Below, piece by piece: positions 8,367 to 16,589 of a DNA stretch of 64,000 bases. The notes beneath the pieces are model-generated. The model made no database searches. It worked only from the letters and a program-made list of their open reading frames with translations, and was not told where the DNA came from. This DNA comes from Pseudomonas kielensis (GTDB taxonomy: Bacteria; Pseudomonadota; Gammaproteobacteria; Pseudomonadales; Pseudomonadaceae), in the NCBI RefSeq assembly GCF_014236655.1, contig NZ_JACMYG010000003.1, positions 248,001-312,000 of the forward strand, given 5' to 3'. A program made the translations under genes and the position numbers. Positions within the stretch are counted from its first letter, which is position 1, and every line of letters begins with the position of its first letter.

Positions 8367-9629
8367 GTGTCGGCCCTGTGGCGGATCAACCTGTGGGTCT
8401 GCGGCTTTTTTGCCCTGGTGACCCTGGGGTGCATGGGGCTGCTGCTGCACCAGACGCTGGCGGATGTCGAGCGGGAGCTGCAGTCGGCGCAGGCGGTGGT
8501 CGAGTACTTGAGCGAAAGCGCCGCCCGCGACCCGGTCAGCCTGCAGCCCCGGCTGACCGAAGGATTGCGTCACGTACGGGTGCGTTGGTTGCAGCCGGGG
8601 GAGGCGGCCCAGGTCCCGGTGCAGGCGGGAATGGATGCCTGGCTCGCGCGCCTGCTGTTTGCCGAACGCCTGCACAGCCCCCGCCTCCTTGACCTGAGCG
8701 ACGGCCGACGGGTGCAGATTGCCCTGGATCCGCGGGACGAACTCGATGAAGTCTGGGACTCGGTGCAGCAGTTGCTCGGCCTGTGCGCCCTGGCGTTGAT
8801 CGTCAGCCTGTTGAGTATTCGCTGGGCGGTGCGCCGTGGCATGGGCCTGCTCGATGAGCTGCTGCGGGCCATGCAGCAAGTGTGCGCCGGCCAGCTCCAG
8901 GTCCGCCTGCGCGGCGTCGGTCTGGCGGAAGCGCGGCAACTGGCCCGGCAGTTCAATCGCATGACCGAGACGCTGGAACAGGCCCACGCCGACAACGCCC
9001 GGTTGACCCGCACCCTGTTGGCCGTGCAGGAGCAGGAGCGCACCCATCTGGCCCAGACCCTGCACGACGATCTTGGCCAGTACCTGGCGGGGATACGCGC
9101 CCAGGCCTGTCTGCTGCGTCTGGTGGCGAACCAGCCCCAGACCATCGAACGCACGGTGCGCGAGTTGGAGCACAACTGCGAACACCTGCAGCAGGGCTTT
9201 CGCGCCCTGGTCCACGGTCTCTATCCGGTCGTCCTGCAGCACCTGCCGTTGAGCGAGGCCGTGGGCTTGCTGGTACAGCAGTGGCAGACCCGGCAGGGCA
9301 TCGATTGCCGGTTGCGGGTCAGCGCCGATCTGCCGCTGCTGTCCGGACCGCACCAGACCCATCTTTATCGGCTGTTGCAAGAGGCCCTGACCAACATTGC
9401 CCGCCACGCGGGCGCCAGCCAGGTGCGGGTGCGCCTGCACCATTGCGGCGGACGATTACGGGTGCTGGTGCGCGATAACGGTCGTGGTGCGCAGCAACCC
9501 CAGCAACCGGGTGTCGGCCTGTATTCAATGTTCGAGCGGGCCCGTTGCCTGGGCGGCGAACTGCGCATCATCAGTCATCCCGGCGCCGGTTGGGCGCTGG
9601 CCTTGAGCATACCTTTGGAGGCGTCATGA
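8367..9629 (+). CDS. pedS2: Sensor histidine kinase of the alcohol/lanthanide response (PedS2-like)
   Basis: A 420-residue NarX/UhpB-class kinase. From GTG 8367: transmembrane segment ~7-27, a periplasmic domain of ~105 residues, a second transmembrane segment ~134-152, HAMP ~153-210, a HisKA_3 domain with phospho-acceptor His233 in TLHDDLGQ, and a C-terminal ATPase domain (LLQEALTNIARHA N-box; VRDNGRG G-box). Position beside pedE matches PedS2 of P. putida, which is known to sense lanthanides and switch between PedE and PedH. Close to the second membrane segment the sensor has an acidic cluster DPRDELDEVWD (121-131), which could bind metal (inference). The start is the least certain part: the frame is open upstream, but GTG 8367 matches the usual length and follows the small ORF stop. 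Confidence 0.83.
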   Translation: MSALWRINLWVCGFFALVTLGCMGLLLHQTLADVERELQSAQAVVEYLSESAARDPVSLQPRLTEGLRHVRVRWLQPGEAAQVPVQAGMDAWLARLLFAERLHSPRLLDLSDGRRVQIALDPRDELDEVWDSVQQLLGLCALALIVSLLSIRWAVRRGMGLLDELLRAMQQVCAGQLQVRLRGVGLAEARQLARQFNRMTETLEQAHADNARLTRTLLAVQEQERTHLAQTLHDDLGQYLAGIRAQACLLRLVANQPQTIERTVRELEHNCEHLQQGFRALVHGLYPVVLQHLPLSEAVGLLVQQWQTRQGIDCRLRVSADLPLLSGPHQTHLYRLLQEALTNIARHAGASQVRVRLHHCGGRLRVLVRDNGRGAQQPQQPGVGLYSMFERARCLGGELRIISHPGAGWALALSIPLEAS

Positions 9630-10264
9630 ATATTCTGCTGGTCGATGACCATGCGGTGGTCCGCCAGGGCTACGCCAGCCTGTTGCGGGCGTTGTTGCCG
9701 GCGATCGAGGTGCGCGAAGCGGCCACCGGCGAGGAGGCGTTGACCCGGGTCCAGGAGGCGCTGCCGAACCTTGTGATCATGGATTTCGGCCTGCCGGGCA
9801 TCAGTGGCCTGGAAACCACCCGCCGTCTACGCCAGCGCTTGCCGCAACTGCGGGTGCTGTTTTTCAGCATGCACGATGAATTGCCACTGGTGCGCCAGGC
9901 CCTGGACGCCGGAGCCTCGGGCTACCTGACTAAAAGCTCGGCGCCTGAGGTGTTGATCGAGGCGGTGCGACGGATTCTCGCCGGTCACGCCTATATCGAG
10001 CAGCCCCTGGCCACCCAACTGGCGTGCCATCCGCAGCAGGACGCCAGCGATCCGCGCTTGCAGAGCATGACCCAGCGTGAACTGGAGATCTTTGTGATGC
10101 TCGCCAAAGGCACCCCGGCCCGGCTGATTGCCGAGCAGTTGAGCATCAGCAGCAAGACCGTTTCCAATCACCTGACCTTGCTCAAGAGCAAGCTGCAGGT
10201 CAGTTCCCATGCCGAACTGGTGCACCTGGGGATTGATATGGGGGTGGTGCGGGTGGCGAGCTGA
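9626..10264 (+). CDS. pedR2: LuxR/NarL-type response regulator (PedR2-like)
   Basis: A 212-residue response regulator starting at ATG 9626, overlapping the kinase stop by 4 bp (ATGA) with GGAGG upstream. Receiver: acidic pair LVDDHA (D7, D8), phospho-acceptor Asp53 in VIMDFGLPGISG, Lys in YLTKSS. LuxR helix-turn-helix at the C-terminus (MTQRELEIFVMLAKG..., KTVSNHLTLLKSKLQ). It is the partner of the kinase just before it and, by comparison with P. putida PedR2, should activate the calcium enzyme gene pedE and repress pedH when lanthanides are absent. Confidence 0.85.
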   Translation: MNILLVDDHAVVRQGYASLLRALLPAIEVREAATGEEALTRVQEALPNLVIMDFGLPGISGLETTRRLRQRLPQLRVLFFSMHDELPLVRQALDAGASGYLTKSSAPEVLIEAVRRILAGHAYIEQPLATQLACHPQQDASDPRLQSMTQRELEIFVMLAKGTPARLIAEQLSISSKTVSNHLTLLKSKLQVSSHAELVHLGIDMGVVRVAS

Positions 10265-10345
10265 TCTTTTGATCTTGGCTTTGTGGGGGCATATCCGATG
10301 CTGCGGTTTTCGCTCAGCCACCATCGAGCCTCGACAACAAGTCAG

Positions 10346-10993
10346 TCATTTATCCCAGGTCGTTGGACAACCGATACAGCCCTCCATGTTGGCATCCTGG
10401 AAATTGCCGTAGTGCTGGCGTGAGCCGCTGAGGTTGGCCTGGGCCAGGTTGCTCTCGCCGAACTTGGCTTCCTGCAGGTTGGCGTCGCTGAGGTTGGCGC
10501 CTTGCAGGTCGGCCTTGCTCAGCCAGGTCATTTCCAGGTCGGCGGCGCGCAGGTTGGCATTGTGCAGCTTGGCTCCGGACAGTCGGGCGAATTGCAGGTA
10601 GGCGCCACTGAGGTTGGCGTCCTGGAATTGTGCGCCCTGGGCAAACAGGCCCCAGCCCTGGATCGCCAGCAGCGTGGCGCCGGTGAAGTCGGCCAGGCGC
10701 AGGTTGCTTTGTTGCAGGCTGGCGCGGGTCAGGTTGGCGCCTTGCAGTTGGGCCTTTTCCAGATTGGCCAGGTCAAGGCGGGCGTGGCGCAGGTCGGCAT
10801 CGCGCAGGTCGGCGCCGCTGAGGTTCATGTTGCGCAAGTCCTGGTTGCTCAGGTTGGCGCCACGCAGATTGGCGCCGGGGCATTGGCTGTGGTCCGCGAT
10901 GGTGCAGCCGTTGATGATCAGCGGCGCATTGTCAGCGTCGTCGGCGTGCGCCTGGGCGATGCTCAGCAACAGTAACAGGGGCAGGTATTTCAT
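10346..10993 (-). CDS. Secreted pentapeptide-repeat protein of the ped locus
   Basis: A 215-residue protein with a signal peptide (MKYLPLLLLLSIAQAHA) and, from about residue 40 to 205, repeated A(D/N)LxX units (for example GANLSNQDLRNMNLSGADLRDADL). They should form a right-handed quadrilateral beta-helix. Two short stretches break the regularity (near AIQGWGLFAQGAQF and at the C-terminal GCIGCPTTW, which has a CxxC pair). A protein of this kind sits at the same place in other Pseudomonas ped loci; its job is unknown. It lies on the same strand downstream of pedE, and its ATG overlaps the stop of a 39-codon ORF by ATGA. Confidence 0.82.
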   Translation of the reverse strand: MKYLPLLLLLSIAQAHADDADNAPLIINGCTIADHSQCPGANLRGANLSNQDLRNMNLSGADLRDADLRHARLDLANLEKAQLQGANLTRASLQQSNLRLADFTGATLLAIQGWGLFAQGAQFQDANLSGAYLQFARLSGAKLHNANLRAADLEMTWLSKADLQGANLSDANLQEAKFGESNLAQANLSGSRQHYGNFQDANMEGCIGCPTTWDK

Positions 10994-11109
10994 GGTGAGT
11001 AGGTCCTTGGGTGGTCGTGGGGATTGGTTGCCTGCGCGGGGGCCGCTTGTGGCGTGCTCGCGACGGCCGCCAGCCTGACGCGTTCATCCAGGTAGAACGA
11101 ACGCGTCAT
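10990..11109 (-). CDS. Possible small ORF (39 aa) coupled to the pentapeptide gene
   Basis: Between pedE and the pentapeptide gene, an ATG at 11109 preceded by GAGGGA opens a 39-codon frame. Its product starts MTRSFYLDERVRLAAVAS and ends in a Pro/His-rich tail. The stop overlaps the pentapeptide start as ATGA (10990-10993), a sign of translational coupling. No family is recognised and the composition is not striking, so it may be a chance leader. Confidence 0.35.
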   Translation of the reverse strand: MTRSFYLDERVRLAAVASTPQAAPAQATNPHDHPRTYSP

Positions 11110-11161
11110 CGTTGCCGTCCCTCGTCGGAACGCCGCCCGGAGCGGGCTCGCTCCTACTGGG

Positions 11162-13048
11162 TCAGCGTTTGGCGGTCGAGTTATCCCAGCTCGGGATCTT
11201 GAACACCCAGAACGAGCCACCCTGTGCCACCGGCTTGGTCAGTTCGGCCATGTCGCCGCCCCACAACGGCACCGCACCGCCGTAACCAACGGTCACGCCG
11301 ATGTACTGCTCGCCATCCTGTTCCCAGGTGATCGGCGGCGAGACGATGCCGCTGCCGGTCTGGAACTTCCACAGCTCCTTGCCGGTTTTCGCATCGAAGG
11401 CCTTGAAGAACCCGTCGCCGGTGCCGGTGAACACCAGGTTGCCCTTGGTCGCCAGCACGCCGGCCCACAGCGGCAAGGCTTCCTTGTGTTCCCAGACCAC
11501 TTTGCCGGTGGTCGGGTTCATGGCGCGCAGGGTGCCGACGTGATCGTCGTACATGCGCTTGATGCGAAACCCCATGCCCAGGTAGGCCGAGCCCTTCTTG
11601 TAGTTGACCTCTTCGGTCCAGTATTCCTCTTTCCACTGGTTGCCGGGGATGTAGAACAGCCCGGTGTCCTGGCTGTAGGCCATGGGGTTCCAGTTCTTGC
11701 CGCCGAGGAACGGCGGCGAGACTTCCACCGGCTTGCCCTTGGTTTCCCCTGGCAGGGGCTTGGCCGGACGTTGGCCCTCGTTCTCCACCGGCCGCCCGGT
11801 CTTGAGGTCGATGTGGCTGGCCCAGGTGATGTTGTCGACGAAGGGGAAGGCGTTCTGCAATTTGCCGTTGTTGCGGTCGACCACGTAGAAGAAGCCATTG
11901 CGGTCGGCGTGGCCGGTGGCCTTGACCAGTTTGCCGTCCTTGTCCTTGTAGTCGAACAGCACCAGCTCGTTGTTGCCGGAGAAGTCCCAGGCGTCGTTCG
12001 GGGTGTGCTGGTAGAACCACTTGACCTCGCCAGTGCTCGGGTCGACCCCGACCTGGCCTGAGGTGTAGAGGCTGTCGTAGTCGTGGGGGTTGCCGTCCTT
12101 GGAGGTACGCGCCCAGGTGTTCCAGGGGCCGGGGTTGCCCGCACCGACGATGATGGTGTTGCTTTCCGGGTCGAAACTGGCGCTCTGCCAAGGGGCGCCG
12201 CCGCCATGGCTCCAGGCCTCGACCTTGCCGGTCTCGGTGGTGGGATCATCGGGCCAGGATGGTGCCTTGACGTCACCGGTGGGGGTGCTGTCCTTGCCGT
12301 TCAGGCGGCCCATGTGGCCTTCGACGAAAGGCCGCATCCAGACTTCTTCGCCGGTGTCCGGGTCGCGGGCGAACAGTTGGCCGACCACGCCGAATTCATC
12401 ACCGGAGCTGCCGTGGATCAGCAGCACCTTGCCGCTGGTCTTGTCCTTGATCAGCACCGGGGCGCCGGTCATGGTGTAGCCGGCGGCGTGGTCGCCGAAT
12501 TTCTTGTTCCAGACGACTTTGCCGGTGTTCTTGTCGAGGGCGATCAGCCGCGCGTCGAGGGTGCCGAAGTAGATCTTGTCGCCGAAAATCGCCGCGCCAC
12601 GGTTGACCACGTCACAGCACGGACGAATGTTGTCCGGCAGGCGATGGTTATAGGTCCACAGGCGCTTGCCGGTCTTGGCGTCGAGGGCAAAGACCCGGGA
12701 GTAGGAACCGGTGACGTACACCACGCCGTCGCTGACGATGGCCTGGGACTCCTGGCCGCGCTGTTTTTCATCGCCGAAGGAGTAGGACCAGGCAGGGGTC
12801 AGCTTGAACACGTTCTGGTCGTTGACCTGGGCCAGCGGGCTCCAGCGCTGGGCGTTGGTGCCCATGCCGTATTGCAGCACGTCCTTGGTGGTCAGGTGGT
12901 CGTTGGCAATGTCTTCCCAGCTCACCTTGGCGCTGCTCGGGGCGGTGGCAGCGTACCCGGTGGCGCTCAGGGACAGGCTGCCCACCAGCAGGAAAGCCTG
13001 CACGGCGAGGGTCAAGGGGGAAAGGGCGGGTAGCGATCTTATTGTCAT
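11162..13048 (-). CDS. pedE: PQQ-dependent alcohol dehydrogenase, calcium type (PedE/ExaA)
   Basis: A 628-residue periplasmic quinoprotein that oxidises primary alcohols to aldehydes and passes electrons to cytochrome c550. Signal peptide ~1-34. The eight-bladed propeller shows tryptophan-docking repeats (DAKTGKRLWTYN, DKNTGKVVWNKK, NPTTGKVVWEH, DAKTGKELWKFQTG) and the vicinal disulfide pair in RPCCDVVNRG that stacks on PQQ. The catalytic Asp355 lies in WDFSG; two residues on is Ser357, not Asp, so the metal site is the Ca2+ kind. It is divergent from pedF across a 253-bp region holding the best copy of the shared operator. Confidence 0.95.
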   Translation of the reverse strand: MTIRSLPALSPLTLAVQAFLLVGSLSLSATGYAATAPSSAKVSWEDIANDHLTTKDVLQYGMGTNAQRWSPLAQVNDQNVFKLTPAWSYSFGDEKQRGQESQAIVSDGVVYVTGSYSRVFALDAKTGKRLWTYNHRLPDNIRPCCDVVNRGAAIFGDKIYFGTLDARLIALDKNTGKVVWNKKFGDHAAGYTMTGAPVLIKDKTSGKVLLIHGSSGDEFGVVGQLFARDPDTGEEVWMRPFVEGHMGRLNGKDSTPTGDVKAPSWPDDPTTETGKVEAWSHGGGAPWQSASFDPESNTIIVGAGNPGPWNTWARTSKDGNPHDYDSLYTSGQVGVDPSTGEVKWFYQHTPNDAWDFSGNNELVLFDYKDKDGKLVKATGHADRNGFFYVVDRNNGKLQNAFPFVDNITWASHIDLKTGRPVENEGQRPAKPLPGETKGKPVEVSPPFLGGKNWNPMAYSQDTGLFYIPGNQWKEEYWTEEVNYKKGSAYLGMGFRIKRMYDDHVGTLRAMNPTTGKVVWEHKEALPLWAGVLATKGNLVFTGTGDGFFKAFDAKTGKELWKFQTGSGIVSPPITWEQDGEQYIGVTVGYGGAVPLWGGDMAELTKPVAQGGSFWVFKIPSWDNSTAKR

Positions 13049-13180
13049 GGTTGCAGTTCCCAGTGGAGGTTTTGGCCTGCACAGGTTGCTGCGCCGCCTC
13101 GGTGGCGCCTACGGAAAAAGTCCCGCTGTGGCCGGGAAGAGTTCCCGGCCGGGCCATGAATTGGGTGTGCGTCACAAGCC

Positions 13181-13198
13181 CTACTACCAAGGGAGTAG
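13181..13198. promoter_or_regulatory. Palindromic candidate operator between pedE and pedF
   Basis: CTACTACCAAGGGAGTAG: seven of nine base pairs are symmetrical (CTACT / AGTAG arms with CC / GG inside). It is 133 bp upstream of pedE and 104 bp upstream of pedF. Its TACCAAGG core and right half GTAG recur in the other ped-locus promoter regions. Confidence 0.6.
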
Positions 13199-13301
13199 AA
13201 CGCGGCCACCAAAGCAGCATGGGGCTTGTGCCAAGGGCTTTCTAAGATGGCTGCCATAGCCTCTGCCAAGAGGTTTTGCGTGCAATCCTGAGGGCATAAC
13301 A

Positions 13302-13763
13302 ATGACAACAAAACGCAACGCCTTGCTCGTGGCCGGACTGCTGGCCGGCTTTATCTCTGCAGGTTCGGCCTGGGCCCACGGCAACGTGGTGCCACAAGCC
13401 GTCGAGACCCAGGGCCTGACCCCGGTCAAGGATGCCGGCGTGACGCTGGATGGCGATGGCTGGGCCGCGGTGAACCCGTACCGCAGTTCGCCGGAGCACG
13501 ACAAGGCCGTGGCCATCGGCTCATCGGCCTACAACCAGAACTGCGCCGCCTGTCATGGCCTGGAAGCCAAGTCCGGGGGGATTGCCCCTGACTTGCGCAT
13601 GCTCGACGCAGGCGATGCCGGGGATGAGTGGTTCGTCGAGCGCGTGCGCCACGGCGCGGTGCGTGACGGTCGGGTGTACATGCCGAAGATGGCCGACTAC
13701 CTGAGCCAGGAAGCCCTGTGGGCCGTGCGCACCTACCTGGACAGCGTGCACGTCGAGGAGTAA
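13302..13763 (+). CDS. pedF: Cytochrome c550, electron acceptor of the quinoprotein alcohol dehydrogenase
   Basis: A 153-residue secreted mono-haem cytochrome c. Signal peptide ~1-25 (AGSAWA); haem site CAACH (Cys81, Cys84, His85); axial Met in VYMPKM (127 or 130). Homologous to ExaB, which takes electrons from the PQQ enzyme and hands them to the terminal oxidase. It begins a run of five plus-strand genes up to pedH with small gaps, all serving quinoprotein oxidation. Confidence 0.92.
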   Translation: MTTKRNALLVAGLLAGFISAGSAWAHGNVVPQAVETQGLTPVKDAGVTLDGDGWAAVNPYRSSPEHDKAVAIGSSAYNQNCAACHGLEAKSGGIAPDLRMLDAGDAGDEWFVERVRHGAVRDGRVYMPKMADYLSQEALWAVRTYLDSVHVEE

Positions 13764-13767
13764 GCCC

Positions 13768-14643
13768 ATGCGCCTGCTCGCGGTGTTGATCAGTGCGCTG
13801 CTGCTGTGTTGCCCGGCGGCGCAGGCCCAGGTCCGAACGTATGACGAAATGATCGCCGCCGGCGAATTGAAGGTGGCGGTGTACAAGGACTTTGCTCCCT
13901 ACAGCTTCGAGGAAACCGGGCAACCCCGTGGGGTCGATGTGGAGCTGGCCCAGGCGTTGGCCAAGGCCCTGGGTGTACGGCTGCAACTGATCTGGGCACC
14001 GGCCGGGGAAAAGCTCGACGACGACCTGCGCGATTACATCTGGCGTGCCAGTGCGCTGCACAACCAGCAACTGGCCGACCTGATGATGCGCGTGCCCTAC
14101 GACCGCGACTTTGCACAGAAACGCAACGAGCTGGGCGAACTGGAAAACGGCCATGTGGTGATGTTCGGACCGTACCAGAGCGAACAGTGGCAGGTGGCTT
14201 TTGACCGCCGCCGGCTGGACAAGGTGGCCAGTGTCGCGGTGTTCGAATACCAGCCGATCGGGGTCGAGGTCGACAGCGTGCCCTCGTTCTACCTGACCTC
14301 GGTGTTCAACGGCATGTTGGCGAAAAACACCCGCCACTATCCCGGTGTGCCCCAGGCGTTTGCCGCCATGCAGGCCGGTCAAGTAGATGCGGTCATGGCC
14401 ATGCGTGGCGAGATCGACTGGCAACTGCATCAAGCCGCCGACCCGCAACTGGCGCTGGCCGAGAACGCCTACCCGAACATGGGTAAACAACGCTGGGAAA
14501 TCGGCATGGCGGTGCACGAGAGCAACCGTCAGTTGGCCTACGCCGTCGAAGAGGCGCTGGAAGGGTTGATCCGCGAGGGTGTGGTGCAAGCCCTTTATAG
14601 CCATTACGGCCTGCGCTACGACGTGCCCGAGATGTATCAATAG
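13768..14643 (+). CDS. Quinoprotein-associated periplasmic substrate-binding protein (PedG/XoxJ-like)
   Basis: A 291-residue protein with a signal peptide (LLAVLISALLLCCPAAQA) and a type II solute-binding fold of the polar amino-acid class. The mature start has GELKVAVYKDFAPYSFEE and GVDVELAQALAKALGV. No ABC permease lies beside it. XoxJ/MoxJ proteins of this family bind or activate the PQQ dehydrogenase instead of feeding a transporter, so a helper role for PedE/PedH is likely. Starts 4 bp after pedF. Confidence 0.82.
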   Translation: MRLLAVLISALLLCCPAAQAQVRTYDEMIAAGELKVAVYKDFAPYSFEETGQPRGVDVELAQALAKALGVRLQLIWAPAGEKLDDDLRDYIWRASALHNQQLADLMMRVPYDRDFAQKRNELGELENGHVVMFGPYQSEQWQVAFDRRRLDKVASVAVFEYQPIGVEVDSVPSFYLTSVFNGMLAKNTRHYPGVPQAFAAMQAGQVDAVMAMRGEIDWQLHQAADPQLALAENAYPNMGKQRWEIGMAVHESNRQLAYAVEEALEGLIREGVVQALYSHYGLRYDVPEMYQ

Positions 14644-14651
14644 GAGCTGCG

Positions 14652-15413
14652 ATGAACTGGCGAGCGTGTTGTCTGTTGGCCTGCTGGCTGCCGTTGCTGG
14701 CGGCGGCCGCGCCGGTCGACCCAGGGCCGGACCCGGTGCCGTCGGTGATGTGGGCCTTCTATCACAAGCAGATGCTGGGCGATGCGCCGTTCGTGTTCGA
14801 TGAGCGGGTCAAGCTGCTGGCGCCGCCGTTCGCCGAGGACGCGCGCCAGGTGCCGCTGGAAATCGACGCCCGGGCATTCAAGGGCGAGGTGGTGAGAATC
14901 CTCGCCTGGGCCGAGTTGAATCCCTTGCCCAAGATCGTCGACTTCGAACCCCTGGACGGGGTGCTGCCGTGGCTGGCGATCCGCATCCGTATCGAGCAGG
15001 CCACGCCGCTGCGCGCGGCGGTACAGACCCGGGACGGCCTGTGGCACGTTGGCTCGACCCTGATCGACGCCGCGGGTGGCGGCTGCACGGCGCCGAGCGT
15101 GGTGCGCACCCAGCCAGGCTGGGAAGAGCACATCGGTGAAGTGCTCGGCGGCCGTTATCCGCGGGACCACTTCAGCCGCTTGCGCCTGCAAGTGGCCCAT
15201 CCGATGGACAACGGCATGGTGGGCGGGATCCCGGAATTTTTCCTCAACCACGCTGAACTGCGCGACCAGGACGACCGGCTCATGGCCCGCCTGGAGCTGT
15301 TCCCGGCGGTCAGCGAAAACCCCAGCCTGGCCTTCGATATCGAAGGGGCAGGGCAGACGCGCCTGCTGCTGCGTGACAACAGCGGCAACCAATTTTCCGC
15401 AACCCTGCCCTGA
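14652..15413 (+). CDS. Quinoprotein dehydrogenase-associated SoxYZ-like carrier protein
   Basis: A 253-residue secreted protein (signal peptide to ~AAAA). The N-terminal half resembles SoxY, ending with GGGCTAPS (Cys145), which corresponds to the C-terminal GGC carrier motif of SoxY. The C-terminal half (RLRLQVAHPMDNGM... to LLLRDNSGNQFSATLP) resembles SoxZ. It is thus a natural SoxY-SoxZ fusion. Such proteins occur next to PQQ dehydrogenases and zinc hydrolases and are thought to form a carrier relay, but the cargo is unknown. The gap to the preceding gene is 8 bp. Confidence 0.82.
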   Translation: MNWRACCLLACWLPLLAAAAPVDPGPDPVPSVMWAFYHKQMLGDAPFVFDERVKLLAPPFAEDARQVPLEIDARAFKGEVVRILAWAELNPLPKIVDFEPLDGVLPWLAIRIRIEQATPLRAAVQTRDGLWHVGSTLIDAAGGGCTAPSVVRTQPGWEEHIGEVLGGRYPRDHFSRLRLQVAHPMDNGMVGGIPEFFLNHAELRDQDDRLMARLELFPAVSENPSLAFDIEGAGQTRLLLRDNSGNQFSATLP

Positions 15414-15429
15414 GCCCAAGGAGTACGTG

Positions 15430-16371
15430 ATGCGCTGGATGCTGTTGTTGTGCCTGTCGCTGAGCCTGCCCGCCCTGGCGGATCTGGACTATGCGCTCAG
15501 CCCGCGGCAGATCGCCGAAGACACCTGGCTGCTGGAGGGCAGCACCGACAATTTTGCCAAGGCCAATGGCGGCAACATCGTCAACACCGCGTTCATCGTC
15601 ACCACCCAAGGGGTGGTGGTGATCGACAGCGGGCCTTCCAAACGCTACGGCGAAGCGATGCGCAAGGCGATTGCAGCGGTCACCGACAAGCCGGTGATCC
15701 AGTTGCTGTTGACCCATCATCACCCTGACCACGTGCTGGGTAACCAGGCGTTCAGCGACGTGCCCATTGGCGCGTTGCCCGGCACCACCGTGCTCCTGCA
15801 ACAGCAGGGGGACGCCATGGCCGAGAATATGTACCGGATGGTCGGCGACTGGATGCGCGGCACCGAAGTGGTGTTGCCGACCCAGGCCCTGGCGCCGGGA
15901 GTGAACCGTTTTGGGAATCACGATTTGCAACTGCTGAGCCTGGGTGGGCATACCGGCGCAGATCTGGCTATTCTCGACCAGAAAACCGGCGTGCTGTTTG
16001 CCGGTGATCTGGTGTTTTATCAGCGGGCCCTGACCACGCCCAACAGCCCGGGATTGTCGGTGTGGCTGGCCGACATCGCCACCCTGCAGGGCTTGCCCTG
16101 GACGCAGGTGGTGCCCGGTCACGGGCCGGTGGCCAACGATGCACGACCGTTCGAGCAGATGCGTGACTACCTGGCCTGGCTCGACCAGTTACTGCGTGAC
16201 GGCGCCGCCAACGGCAGTGACATGGGCGAGATGATCCGCAGCCCCATCCCCGAGCGCTTCGCCGCCATCAACCTCAGCCGCTATGAATTGATCCGCAGCG
16301 TCAGTCATTTGTACCCGCGCTATGAGCGTGAGCAGATGAAGCGGATTGACGCCGCGTCTAATGGCCAGTAA
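15430..16371 (+). CDS. Quinoprotein relay system zinc metallohydrolase (MBL fold)
   Basis: A 313-residue secreted metallo-beta-lactamase-fold protein. Signal peptide ~1-17; the zinc motif is THHHPDH (His96, His98, Asp100, His101), followed by GHTGADL and PGHGPV for the remaining ligands. It resembles SoxH and is expected to work with the SoxYZ-like carrier encoded just upstream, perhaps removing a group from the carrier cysteine (inference). ATG 15430 is preceded by AAGGAGT; the in-frame GTG at 15427 is less likely. Confidence 0.85.
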   Translation: MRWMLLLCLSLSLPALADLDYALSPRQIAEDTWLLEGSTDNFAKANGGNIVNTAFIVTTQGVVVIDSGPSKRYGEAMRKAIAAVTDKPVIQLLLTHHHPDHVLGNQAFSDVPIGALPGTTVLLQQQGDAMAENMYRMVGDWMRGTEVVLPTQALAPGVNRFGNHDLQLLSLGGHTGADLAILDQKTGVLFAGDLVFYQRALTTPNSPGLSVWLADIATLQGLPWTQVVPGHGPVANDARPFEQMRDYLAWLDQLLRDGAANGSDMGEMIRSPIPERFAAINLSRYELIRSVSHLYPRYEREQMKRIDAASNGQ

Positions 16372-16463
16372 CCCCGCACCACCCCACTGACCACGCCGTG
16401 CCACCGCACTGCCGCGCCACGCCACCGCGCTACGGGGCCGCGTGGTACGGGAATCGGAATCGG

Positions 16464-16483
16464 ACCCCCTACCAAGGAACTAA
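16464..16483. promoter_or_regulatory. Candidate regulator site upstream of pedH
   Basis: ACCCCCTACCAAGGAACTAA lies 107 bp upstream of pedH. The 12-mer ACCCCCTACCAA is repeated exactly at 21087-21098 upstream of pqqA, and the TACCAAGG core is shared with the pedE/pedF site. Confidence 0.5.
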
Positions 16484-16589
16484 CAATCTCCACACTGCGG
16501 GCAATTGTTGCCAGGGCGGTGGCGCCCAAGAATCTGCACCAGACCGGGAAAATTTCCCGGGTATAACAAAAACCGCAGAGGTAGCCGCC

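Noticed and set aside
10346..10993. Regular DNA repeats suggesting a repeat array
   Set aside because: The periodicity comes from the coding pentapeptide repeats, not from a DNA-level repeat.
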